Below are positions 1 through 5,622 of a DNA stretch of 6,395 bases, one piece after another (positions within the stretch are counted from its first letter, which is position 1; the number at the start of each line of letters is the position of its first letter). The notes beneath the pieces were generated by a model that did no database searches, was not told the DNA's origin, and saw only the letters and a program-made list of their open reading frames with translations. Location: assembly GCA_003224135.1 (NCBI GenBank), contig QHYO01000038.1:1-6395 (forward strand). Reading direction: 5' to 3'. A program made the translations under genes and the position numbers. This DNA is from Acidobacteriota bacterium. GTDB taxonomy: Bacteria > Acidobacteriota > Terriglobia > Acidiferrales > UBA7541.

Positions 1-474
1 GGCGGCCGGGGCAAGGCGGGCGGCGTAAAGCTTGCCCATTCGCCTGACGAGGCGGCGGAGATGGCCTCGCGCATGCTTGGCATGAACCTGGTCACGATTC
101 AGACGGGTCCTGCGGGCCGCATCGTGAAGCGCCTGCTGATTGAAGAGGGCCTCGACATCAAGCGCGAACTGTATTTGAGCTTGCTGGTGGATCGCGCATC
201 AGCCCACGTGATCTTCATGGCTAGCGCTGCGGGAGGCGTGGAAATCGAAGAGGTGGCCAAGAACGATCCGTCGTCAATCCTTCGCGAAACCATCCATCCT
301 GCGATCGGCCTACAACCTTTTCAGGCTCGCAAGCTGGCATTTGGCCTGGGACTCTCCGGGGAGGCTGCCAACCGCGCTGCCCCGTTCTTCCAGGCGCTGT
401 ATCGCGCGTTCGTAGATACGGACGCGTCGATGCTGGAAATCAATCCTTGCGTACTTACTGGCGATGGCAGGCTC

Positions 475-486
475 GTCGCGCGGGCT
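475..486 (+). other. Deletion/frameshift junction in sucC
   Basis: At this point the SucC reading passes from frame 1 (GTC GCG, residues VA) to frame 2 (CGC GGG CTC, residues RGL). The two readings share bases 479-480. Against E. coli SucC, recalled from memory, the residues equivalent to 212-229 are missing, which implies loss of about 56 bases (18 codons plus 2). That segment includes Asp213, one of the two Mg-nucleotide ligands of the E. coli protein; the other, Asn199 in EINP, is present at 442-444. The GCGC run at the join could be the remnant of a short microhomology, but the lost sequence cannot be seen. Confidence 0.8.
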
Positions 487-945
487 CCGCGATCTAGACG
501 AGGAAGATCCGCTTGAGGTCGAAGCGTCCAAGTATGGCTTGAACTACATCAAGCTCGAGGGCAATGTCGCGTGCATGGTCAACGGCGCCGGCTTGGCCAT
601 GGCGACGATGGACATCATCAAGTACTCGGGTGGTTCGCCCGCAAACTTTTTAGATGTAGGAGGCGGCGCTTCCGCTGAACAGGTCAAGAATGCGTTTCGC
701 ATTCTGCTTAGTGATGCCGGGGTGAAGGCAGTCTTCATCAACATCTTTGGCGGCATTCTTCGTTGCGACGTTCTGGCTACGGGCGTGGTCGCCGCCGCAA
801 AGGATCTTCAAGTGAAAATTCCCGTCGTCGTTCGGATGGAAGGCACCAACGTCGAGAAGGGCCAGCAAATCCTGCGTGAATCGGGGCTCAACTTCACAAT
901 TGCCAATGGTATGAAGGATGGCGCGCAAAAGGTCGTGCAGCTGGC

Positions 946-952
946 GGGAGGT
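946..952 (+). promoter_or_regulatory. Ribosome binding site of sucD
   Basis: GGGAGGT lies inside the last codons of sucC, five bases before the sucD ATG at 958. It is close to the full Shine-Dalgarno consensus. Together with the ATGA overlap, it indicates translationally coupled, roughly equal production of the beta and alpha subunits. Confidence 0.75.
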
Positions 953-957
953 GCGCG

Positions 958-1827
958 ATGAGTGTCCTGGTCAACGAAAAGACGAAACTCATCGTGCAAG
1001 GCTTTACCGGGCGTGAAGGAACTTTCCACGCACAGCAAATGATCGAGTACGGTACCAATGTCGTTGGCGGCGTCACCCCCGGCAAAGGCGGCACGAAGCA
1101 TCTTGAGCGACCCGTATTCAACACCGTCGCCGAAGCCGTGAAGGGAACCGCAGCGAGTGCTTCTGTAATTTTTGTCCCGCCGCCGTACGCCGCGGACGCG
1201 ATTCTCGAAGCCGCAGACGCCGAAGTACCGCTGGTCATCTGCATCACGGAAGGAATTCCCGTGATTGACATGGTGCGCGTTGCGGCAGTCGTCGATAGAA
1301 ACAAGACCCGTCTGATCGGACCGAACTGCCCGGGCGTCATCTCCCCAGGCAAATGCAAGATCGGCATCATGCCTGGCCGCATCCATAAGCAGGGTAATGT
1401 CGGTGTTGTCAGCCGTAGCGGCACTCTCACTTATGAAGCCGTCGATCAGCTCACGCGACTTGGGATCGGCCAGTCCACCTGCATCGGGATCGGCGGCGAC
1501 CCCATCATCGGCACTTCGTTCCTGGATGCCATCAAACTTTTCAACGACGACTCTGACACTCATGCAGTGATTTTGATTGGTGAAATCGGCGGTGACGCCG
1601 AGGAAACCGCCGCCGCGTGGATCAAAACCAATATGAAGAAGCCGGTCGTCGGCTTCATCGCAGGGCAAACTGCGCCGCCGGGCCGCCGCATGGGCCATGC
1701 TGGAGCCATCATCTCGGGCGGGCAAGGTACTGCGAAAGACAAATACGCCGCGATGAATGCCGCTGGCATTCGCACCGTCGAAACCCCCGCCGATCTCGGC
1801 TCAACGCTTGCAGCGGCATTGAAGTAG
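958..1827 (+). CDS. sucD: Succinyl-CoA synthetase alpha subunit
   Basis: The alpha subunit of succinyl-CoA synthetase binds CoA and carries the phosphohistidine intermediate of the TCA-cycle step. The product is 289 residues, the same length as E. coli SucD, and appears complete. It shows the CoA-binding Rossmann segment [12 protein letters not shown] (residues 13-24), [11 protein letters not shown] (120-130), [10 protein letters not shown] (151-160), [12 protein letters not shown] (177-188), the active-site glutamate in GEIGGD (E209), and the phosphorylated histidine in GHAGA (H247, E. coli His246 in the mature numbering). The ATG overlaps the sucC stop as ATGA and has a strong ribosome site, so the start is well supported. 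This subunit is intact even though its partner sucC is interrupted upstream; a real sucC lesion would leave it without a functional partner from this locus. Confidence 0.97.
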   Translation: MSVLVNEKTKLIVQGFTGREGTFHAQQMIEYGTNVVGGVTPGKGGTKHLERPVFNTVAEAVKGTAASASVIFVPPPYAADAILEAADAEVPLVICITEGIPVIDMVRVAAVVDRNKTRLIGPNCPGVISPGKCKIGIMPGRIHKQGNVGVVSRSGTLTYEAVDQLTRLGIGQSTCIGIGGDPIIGTSFLDAIKLFNDDSDTHAVILIGEIGGDAEETAAAWIKTNMKKPVVGFIAGQTAPPGRRMGHAGAIISGGQGTAKDKYAAMNAAGIRTVETPADLGSTLAAALK

Positions 1828-1862
1828 TTCGACAATTCCTTGTTTTTGCTTCACCACTTCAA

Positions 1863-1868
1863 AAGGAG
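1863..1868 (+). promoter_or_regulatory. Ribosome binding site that fixes the TTG start of ndk
   Basis: AAGGAG ends eight bases before the TTG at 1877. This ideal spacing supports TTG as the real start. The protein read from there opens [14 protein letters not shown], exactly where Ndk proteins normally begin. There is no in-frame ATG near the expected N-terminus. Confidence 0.75.
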
Positions 1869-1876
1869 TCTTTCTC

Positions 1877-2296
1877 TTGGCGATTGAACGTACGTTTGCG
1901 ATTATCAAGCCTGATGCCGTCGCTAGCGGCCAGCAGGGCGAAATTCTATCCCGTATTCACAAGGCGGGCTTGAAGATCGTGGCGATTAAATCCATGCGAC
2001 TGACGAAGGAAGAAGCTGGCGGCTTTTATGCTGTGCATAAGGAACGTCCATTTTTCGGCGAACTGACTGAATTTATGTCTTCGGGCAAGATTTTCGCCCT
2101 GGTTCTCGAAGCCGACGGCGCAATCCTTAAGTGGCGCGACACCATGGGTGCCACCGACCCCAAAAAGGCTGCGCCAGGAACGATTCGCCACGATCTGGGC
2201 ACCAGCATCGGCACGAACTGCACGCACGGCTCCGACGCTCCTGAAACTGCGGCGTTTGAAATCGGCTATTTCTTTTCCGGCCTGGAACTTATTTAA
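1877..2296 (+). CDS. ndk: Nucleoside diphosphate kinase
   Basis: Ndk transfers the gamma phosphate between nucleoside triphosphates and diphosphates through a phosphohistidine, balancing the cytoplasmic NTP and dNTP pools. The 139-residue length is typical of bacterial Ndk. Visible family residues are K11 in IIKPDAV, Y51, the F59/F60 pair in ERPFFGEL, R87 and T93 around [12 protein letters not shown]104 in GTIRHD, N114, and the catalytic H117 in NCTHGSD. The protein ends with the usual aromatic segment GYFF. It starts with TTG behind a strong Shine-Dalgarno. It lies 49 bases downstream of sucD with no terminator seen between them, so it is probably cotranscribed with sucCD. The pairing is logical: succinyl-CoA synthetase makes one NTP and Ndk distributes the phosphate. 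A physical Ndk-succinyl-CoA synthetase complex has been described in Pseudomonas. Confidence 0.97.
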   Translation: MAIERTFAIIKPDAVASGQQGEILSRIHKAGLKIVAIKSMRLTKEEAGGFYAVHKERPFFGELTEFMSSGKIFALVLEADGAILKWRDTMGATDPKKAAPGTIRHDLGTSIGTNCTHGSDAPETAAFEIGYFFSGLELI

Positions 2297-2299
2297 GTC

Positions 2300-2361
2300 G
2301 CTGGGATTCCAAACCGGCTCTGACAGAATCCCGCAGCTTCTCGCTTTCCTGGCACTTTTTT
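2300..2361 (+). terminator. Possible terminator after ndk
   Basis: GGGATTC (2303-2309) pairs with GAATCCC (2326-2332). The stem is extended by GCT (2300-2302) with AGC (2335-2337) across a two-base bulge, and starts only four bases after the ndk stop. A run of six T (2356-2361) follows, but 18 bases past the stem rather than directly after it, so this is not a textbook intrinsic terminator. The position at the end of the sucCD-ndk unit favours a role in termination or in protecting the 3' end of the mRNA. Confidence 0.35.
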
Positions 2362-2371
2362 GTGGTATTCC

Positions 2372-2389
2372 CTGATGCGCTTACATCAG
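2372..2389. repeat. Inverted repeat CTGATG-N6-CATCAG in the ndk-reductase gap
   Basis: A perfect six-base inverted repeat (2372-2377 and 2384-2389) surrounds a six-base loop, about 87 bases before the next start codon. It could form a small hairpin or serve as a dyad operator for the reductase gene. Nothing else in the 2297-2476 gap is recognisable as a gene, and no convincing -35/-10 promoter pair could be picked out. Confidence 0.35.
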
Positions 2390-2466
2390 ATTGCGCTTCT
2401 CCCGGCTAACAAATTGCTATTTCCGCGCGTCCCAATGGGTGTAGTCTTTTCTCGTTGAAGCCACAT

Positions 2467-2472
2467 GGAGGT
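2467..2472 (+). promoter_or_regulatory. Ribosome binding site deciding the reductase start
   Basis: GGAGGT sits four bases before the ATG at 2477 and overlaps an alternative in-frame ATG at 2465. It can only serve the 2477 start. That start also puts the twin-arginine motif at residues 3-4, where Tat signals normally carry it. Confidence 0.6.
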
Positions 2473-2476
2473 CACC

Positions 2477-3340
2477 ATGCTTCGTCGCGACTTCCTCCAC
2501 CGCAGCGCCGCAGCAGGAGCCCTGCTCGCCTCAAGCGCCGTCGCAAAACGTCTCGCCGCAATTCCGTTCTTACCGCGCAAATTCTCCGGGTCCGACACCG
2601 TTACGCTCGGCAACACCGGTATCCAGACTTCGCGTCTGGCTATGGGTACGGGCACGGTCGGCTCGGGCCATCATTCTCACCAGACCGCGCTTGGCATGGA
2701 GGGTCTGCCTCGCCTTTTGCTCAATGGCTACGACAACGGTCTGCGCTTTTTCGACGCCGCCGATTCTTATGGCAGCCATCCTCATGTAGCCGAAGCTCTC
2801 AAGCACGTAGACCGCACCAAAGTAACCGTTCTCACGAAGTCGTGGTCCCGTAGTGCTCCGGAAATGCGCGCCGATCTCGACCGCTTCCGTAAGGAGCTGG
2901 GCACGGACCATCTCGATATCGTCCTCATGCACTGCCTGACCGAAGGAGACTGGACCACGCGCTACCAGCCGGTGATGGACGTTCTCTCCGAAGCCAAACA
3001 AAAAGGGGTCATTCGCGCACACGGCTGCTCTTGCCACTCCATTGAGGCGCTTCGCGCTGCGGCTAAATCGCCGTGGGTCGATGTCGATCTTGCGCGAGTG
3101 AATCCCGTCGGTGCGCAGATGGACGCCGAACCAGATACGGTCATCAGCGTCCTTCGCGAAATGAAAGCGTCCGGCAAAGGGGTAATCGGAATGAAAATCC
3201 TGGGGCAGGGCGCGCTTCGCGATCGCCAGGACGAAGCACTTCGCTTCGCACTCGGTCTTGGCGTTCTTGACGCATTCACGATCGGTGCTGAATCTATTGC
3301 TGAGCAAAACGATCTGACCAAGCGCATCGCTGCCGCCTAA
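2477..3340 (+). CDS. Tat-exported aldo/keto reductase family protein
   Basis: This is a probable NAD(P)H-dependent aldo/keto reductase of unknown substrate, 287 residues from the chosen ATG. The N-terminus MLRRDFLHRS, followed by an Ala/Leu-rich stretch (about residues 10-25), is a twin-arginine signal that would send the folded protein across the membrane. The mature part starts as the family does (TVTLGNTGIQTSRLAMGTG). The catalytic tetrad is complete: D93 and Y98 in FFDAADSYGS, K121 in VLTKSW and H152 in VLMHCL. Later barrel elements include KGVIRAHGCSCHS, GVIGMKILGQGA and a C-terminal FTIGAESIAEQND, the usual cofactor-phosphate loop. The start at 2477 is preferred to 2465 because of the ribosome site. 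It is probably a separate unit from ndk, 180 bases upstream. Export of a nicotinamide-dependent fold is odd, since free NADPH is cytoplasmic; a tightly bound cofactor is one possible explanation. Confidence 0.88.
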   Translation: MLRRDFLHRSAAAGALLASSAVAKRLAAIPFLPRKFSGSDTVTLGNTGIQTSRLAMGTGTVGSGHHSHQTALGMEGLPRLLLNGYDNGLRFFDAADSYGSHPHVAEALKHVDRTKVTVLTKSWSRSAPEMRADLDRFRKELGTDHLDIVLMHCLTEGDWTTRYQPVMDVLSEAKQKGVIRAHGCSCHSIEALRAAAKSPWVDVDLARVNPVGAQMDAEPDTVISVLREMKASGKGVIGMKILGQGALRDRQDEALRFALGLGVLDAFTIGAESIAEQNDLTKRIAAA

Positions 3341-3370
3341 TTTTTCTCGCCGCCCATACTAGTCTTGGCC

Positions 3371-3382
3371 TCAGCCGGCTGA
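3371..3382. repeat. 12-base perfect palindrome TCAGCCGGCTGA
   Basis: A perfect palindrome with no loop lies 31 bases after the reductase stop and 36 bases before the DUF2905 start. The lack of a loop makes it more like a dimeric protein binding site than a terminator. No T-run follows it. It may be chance in GC-rich DNA. Confidence 0.3.
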
Positions 3383-3418
3383 AAAGTTCAGAAACCAGTC
3401 GTTCGCTACAGGGTCGCG

Positions 3419-3652
3419 ATGGAACCCACTCAACAACTCGGTCGTTTGTTGCTCTCCGTCGGAGCCATGCTGATCCTCATCGGAGCGCTTTTCTATTTGA
3501 GCCCAAAGCTTCCGTTCCGCCTTGGCCGCTTACCCGGTGACATCATTCAACGCGGCGAGCATGGCACATTTTATTTCCCGCTCGTCTCCTGTCTGGTCAT
3601 CAGCGTGGTCATTAGCCTGATTCTCTGGCTGTTCAATCAATTTCGCCGCTGA
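3419..3652 (+). CDS. DUF2905 family small membrane protein
   Basis: This is a 77-residue protein with two membrane helices, about residues 8-27 (LGRLLLSVGAMLILIGALFY) and 52-72. They are joined by a short loop carrying the family signature LGRLPGDI (35-42), RG (45-46) and a YFPL-type entry into the second helix (52-55). That layout and length match DUF2905, a widespread bacterial family without an established function. The C-terminus is basic (FRR), which suggests a cytoplasmic end. The ribosome site is weak (AGGG, 3410-3413). The gene lies between the reductase and lepA on the same strand, 78 bases after the former and 179 before the latter, so cotranscription is possible but not shown. No enzymatic residues are visible. 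Confidence 0.85.
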   Translation: MEPTQQLGRLLLSVGAMLILIGALFYLSPKLPFRLGRLPGDIIQRGEHGTFYFPLVSCLVISVVISLILWLFNQFRR

Positions 3653-3672
3653 CTGCACACTCCCTAGGCTGC

Positions 3673-3696
3673 GCGTCGCCGCCGTCCGGCTGACGC
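3673..3696 (+). terminator. GC-rich hairpin after the DUF2905 gene
   Basis: GCGTCGCC (3673-3680) pairs with GGC plus GACGC (3688-3690 and 3692-3696) across a single bulged T, leaving a seven-base loop. The stem starts 20 bases after the DUF2905 stop. There is no T-run behind it, so it may instead be a 3'-end stabiliser or chance structure. It also contains one copy of GCCGTCCG (3681-3688), which recurs at 3695-3702. Confidence 0.25.
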
Positions 3697-3786
3697 CGTC
3701 CGCAATTTGTGGCAAACTGGTTGTTCCAAGACAGCGATTTTGCGCAGTCATTCTGTGCTCCCGTCGCGGATCGGCTAAAAATCACG

Positions 3787-3817
3787 GGCAGGCGGCTTTC
3801 TTCCTTCCGCTCCTGCC
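3787..3817 (+). promoter_or_regulatory. Leader hairpin just upstream of the lepA start
   Basis: GGCAGG (3787-3792) pairs with CCTGCC (3812-3817). CGG (3793-3795) pairs with CCG (3807-3809) above a two-base bulge, with a pyrimidine-rich 11-base loop. The stem ends 14 bases before the lepA ATG and 8 before its poor ribosome site (AGG, 3826-3828), so it could influence translation initiation. This is a structural reading only. The rest of the 3653-3831 gap shows no gene. Confidence 0.35.
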
Positions 3818-3831
3818 GGCAAAACAGGTAC

Positions 3832-5608
3832 ATGGACCCAAGGTTCCAGCGAAATTTCTGCATCATCGCGCATATCGATCACGGCAAGTCCACCCTTGCC
3901 GATCGTCTGATTGAAATGACGGGCGGCCTCTCCGAGCGCGAAATGTCGGCGCAGGTTCTAGATTCCATGGACCTGGAACGCGAGCGCGGCATCACCATCA
4001 AGGCGAAAAGCATTCGCCTCCATTACAAAGCCAAAGATGGCAATACCTATCGCCTGAATTTGATCGATACGCCGGGCCACGTGGATTTTTCTTACGAAGT
4101 TTCGCGCGCGCTCTCCGCTTGCGAAGGCGCGCTGCTCGTCGTCGACGCTTCTCAGGGTGTTGAAGCGCAAACCGTTGCCAACACATTTCTCGCTGCGGGC
4201 CACAACCTCACGATTCTTCCGGTCATCAACAAGATTGATCTTCCCGCCGCGCAAATCGATTTCGTGAAAGAACAAATTGAAAACGTTCTCGCGATTCCCG
4301 CGCACGACGCGCTTCCCATCAGCGCGAAAAGTGGCCTTGGTGTGGATGATGTGCTCGAAGCCATCATTCACCGCATTCCCGCGCCCACCGGCAGTGCCAA
4401 GAATCCGCTGCAGGCTCTGATTTTTGATTCCTGGTTTGATCCTTACCGCGGAGCGGTTGTTCTGGTGCGCGTGATGGAAGGCCGCATCGCGAATCATATG
4501 AAGATTCGTCTCTGCGCCAACCACGCCAAAGCCCATCGCTCTTGAAGAGCTAGAGGCCGGCGACGTCGGGTTCATTGTTGCCAACATCAAGCGCGTCGCC
4601 GATGCCCGCATGGGCGATACGGTCATTGAAGCCGGTAGCAATGCCACTCCCCTTCCTGGTTTTGAAGCCACAAAACCCATGGTTTTTGCGGGCTTATTCC
4701 CGGTCCTTGCCGATGATTACGAGCCGTTGCGCGACGCGCTCGGCAAACTGCAGCTCAACGACGCGGCGTTTTATTACGAGCCAGAAAATTCTGTAGCTCT
4801 CGGTTTCGGTTTTCGTTGCGGATTTCTCGGGCTCTTGCACATGGAGATCGTGCAGGAGCGCCTTGAACGCGAATTCGGCCTCAATCTCATCACCACTGCG
4901 CCCAGCGTGCGCTATCGCATCACGCGTGTTGGCGGTGTGGCCGTCGAAGTGGACAGCCCTGCGAAATTTCCCAATCCCAGCGATATTGAGAAAATCGAAG
5001 AGCCCATCATCAAGGCCATGATCATCACCAGCGACGATTCTGTGGGCGGAATCTTGCAGCTTTGCCAGGACAAGCGCGGCACACAGAAAAACTTCGAATA
5101 CCTCTCGCCCACGCGCGTCATGTTGACTTACGAATTGCCGCTGAACGAAATCGTGCTCGATTTCTACGATCGGCTCAAATCCGTTTCGCGCGGCTATGCT
5201 TCACTTGATTACCATCTCGAAGGCTACAAGGAATCCGACCTCGTAAAACTGGATGTGCTGGTTGGCGGTGAGCCCGTGGATGCGCTCGCCATGATCACTC
5301 ATCGTGATATGGCCTACGAACGAGGCCGCGAACTCGTGACGCGCCTCCGCAAGCTCATTCCTCGCCAGATGTTTGAAGTTCCGATCCAGGCCGCCATTGG
5401 CAGCCGCGTCATCGCACGCGAAACCGTTGCCGCCATGCGCAAAAACGTTCTCGCCAAATGTTACGGCGGCGATATTTCTCGCAAACGCAAACTCCTCGAA
5501 AAGCAAAAGGAAGGCAAGCGGCGCATGAAGCGAGTCGGCCAGGTCGACATCCCCCAAGAGGCTTTCCTCGCCGTCCTGAAGGTTTCCTCCGCCGAAGAGG
5601 AAGACTAA
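3832..5608 (+). pseudogene. lepA: Elongation factor 4 (LepA), interrupted by a frameshifting deletion
   Basis: LepA (EF4) is a ribosome-associated translational GTPase related to EF-G. Frame 1 begins [21 protein letters not shown], the normal LepA N-terminus with the G1 P-loop. It continues with G2 RGITI, G3 DTPGH, G4 NKID and G5 SAKSG, then enters domain II ([12 protein letters not shown], from about residue 192). After MKIRLCANH the reading moves to frame 2, [17 protein letters not shown], and runs through YAGLFP-like and [14 protein letters not shown] segments to the LepA-specific C-terminal domain ([18 protein letters not shown]-like, PQEAFLAVL). The TAA is at 5606-5608. If unrepaired, frame 1 stops at 4543-4545. 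The two parts total about 592 codons against about 599 in E. coli, and about 10 codons before TPK are absent. An in-frame upstream extension to 3709 has no LepA content, so 3832 is chosen. The ribosome site is weak. Confidence 0.94.
4520..4534 (+). other. Deletion/frameshift junction in lepA
   Basis: The stretch ACGCCAAAGCC (4523-4533) reads acceptably in both frames: as the continuation NHAKA in frame 1, and as TPKP, the conserved start of the next LepA block, in frame 2. Compared with the remembered E. coli segment between KVKVM and TPK, 10 residues are missing, so about 32 bases appear lost. If HAKA is the true continuation of the first half, the original gene would have carried ACGCCAAAGC twice, 32 bases apart, and one copy plus the spacer was lost. 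The first-half continuation is inferred, not proven. Confidence 0.7.
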
Positions 5609-5622
5609 CTGGTCCGCAATCT

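Larger units (their letters stand above)
1..961 (+). pseudogene. sucC: Succinyl-CoA synthetase beta subunit, 5' partial and interrupted by a frameshifting deletion
   Basis: This is the ATP-grasp beta subunit of succinyl-CoA synthetase, which with SucD converts succinyl-CoA, phosphate and NDP to succinate, CoA and NTP in the TCA cycle. The window opens inside the gene at GGRGKAGGVK, equivalent to about residue 52 of E. coli SucC, so the start lies outside. Frame 1 reads well to DGRLVA (ending at 480) and includes ELYL, VDR, VFMAS-type and LEINP motifs. Frame 2 then continues from [11 protein letters not shown] (479) through [15 protein letters not shown] and [10 protein letters not shown] to a TGA at 959-961. 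Without repair, frame 1 stops at 514-516. About 18 conserved codons (the LDGK...NALF segment) are absent at the switch. The 320 visible codons, plus about 51 upstream and 18 missing, give about 389, close to the 388 of E. coli. The identity is secure. Whether the break is real is not. Confidence 0.93.

Noticed and set aside
464..530. Programmed ribosomal frameshifting joining the two halves of sucC
   Set aside because: About 18 conserved residues are missing at the switch and no slippery run is present. A programmed shift would keep all coding content.
808..1725. Long - strand open frame (305 codons) opposite sucC/sucD
   Set aside because: It lies antisense to clearly conserved sucCD. Its translation has no recognisable family, and GC-rich codon use often creates such shadows.
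2391..2420. sigma70-like promoter with -35 TTGCGC before the reductase gene
   Set aside because: The hexamer at the correct spacing matches the -10 consensus at only one or two positions.
2465..2476. Reductase start at the ATG at 2465
   Set aside because: That ATG overlaps the only good ribosome site, and the later ATG at 2477 gives a standard Tat signal.
3709..3831. N-terminal extension of LepA from an upstream ATG
   Set aside because: LepA proteins start at the MDPRF-type segment. The extension has no homologous character and covers the leader hairpin.
4500..4560. Programmed frameshift or an authentic split of lepA into two genes starting at ATG 4610
   Set aside because: Conserved LepA sequence runs in frame 2 from 4523, well upstream of 4610. 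That ATG has no good ribosome site, and residues are missing at the junction.
3958..4680. 240-codon - strand open frame opposite lepA
   Set aside because: It is antisense to the conserved GTPase domain and its protein has no family character.
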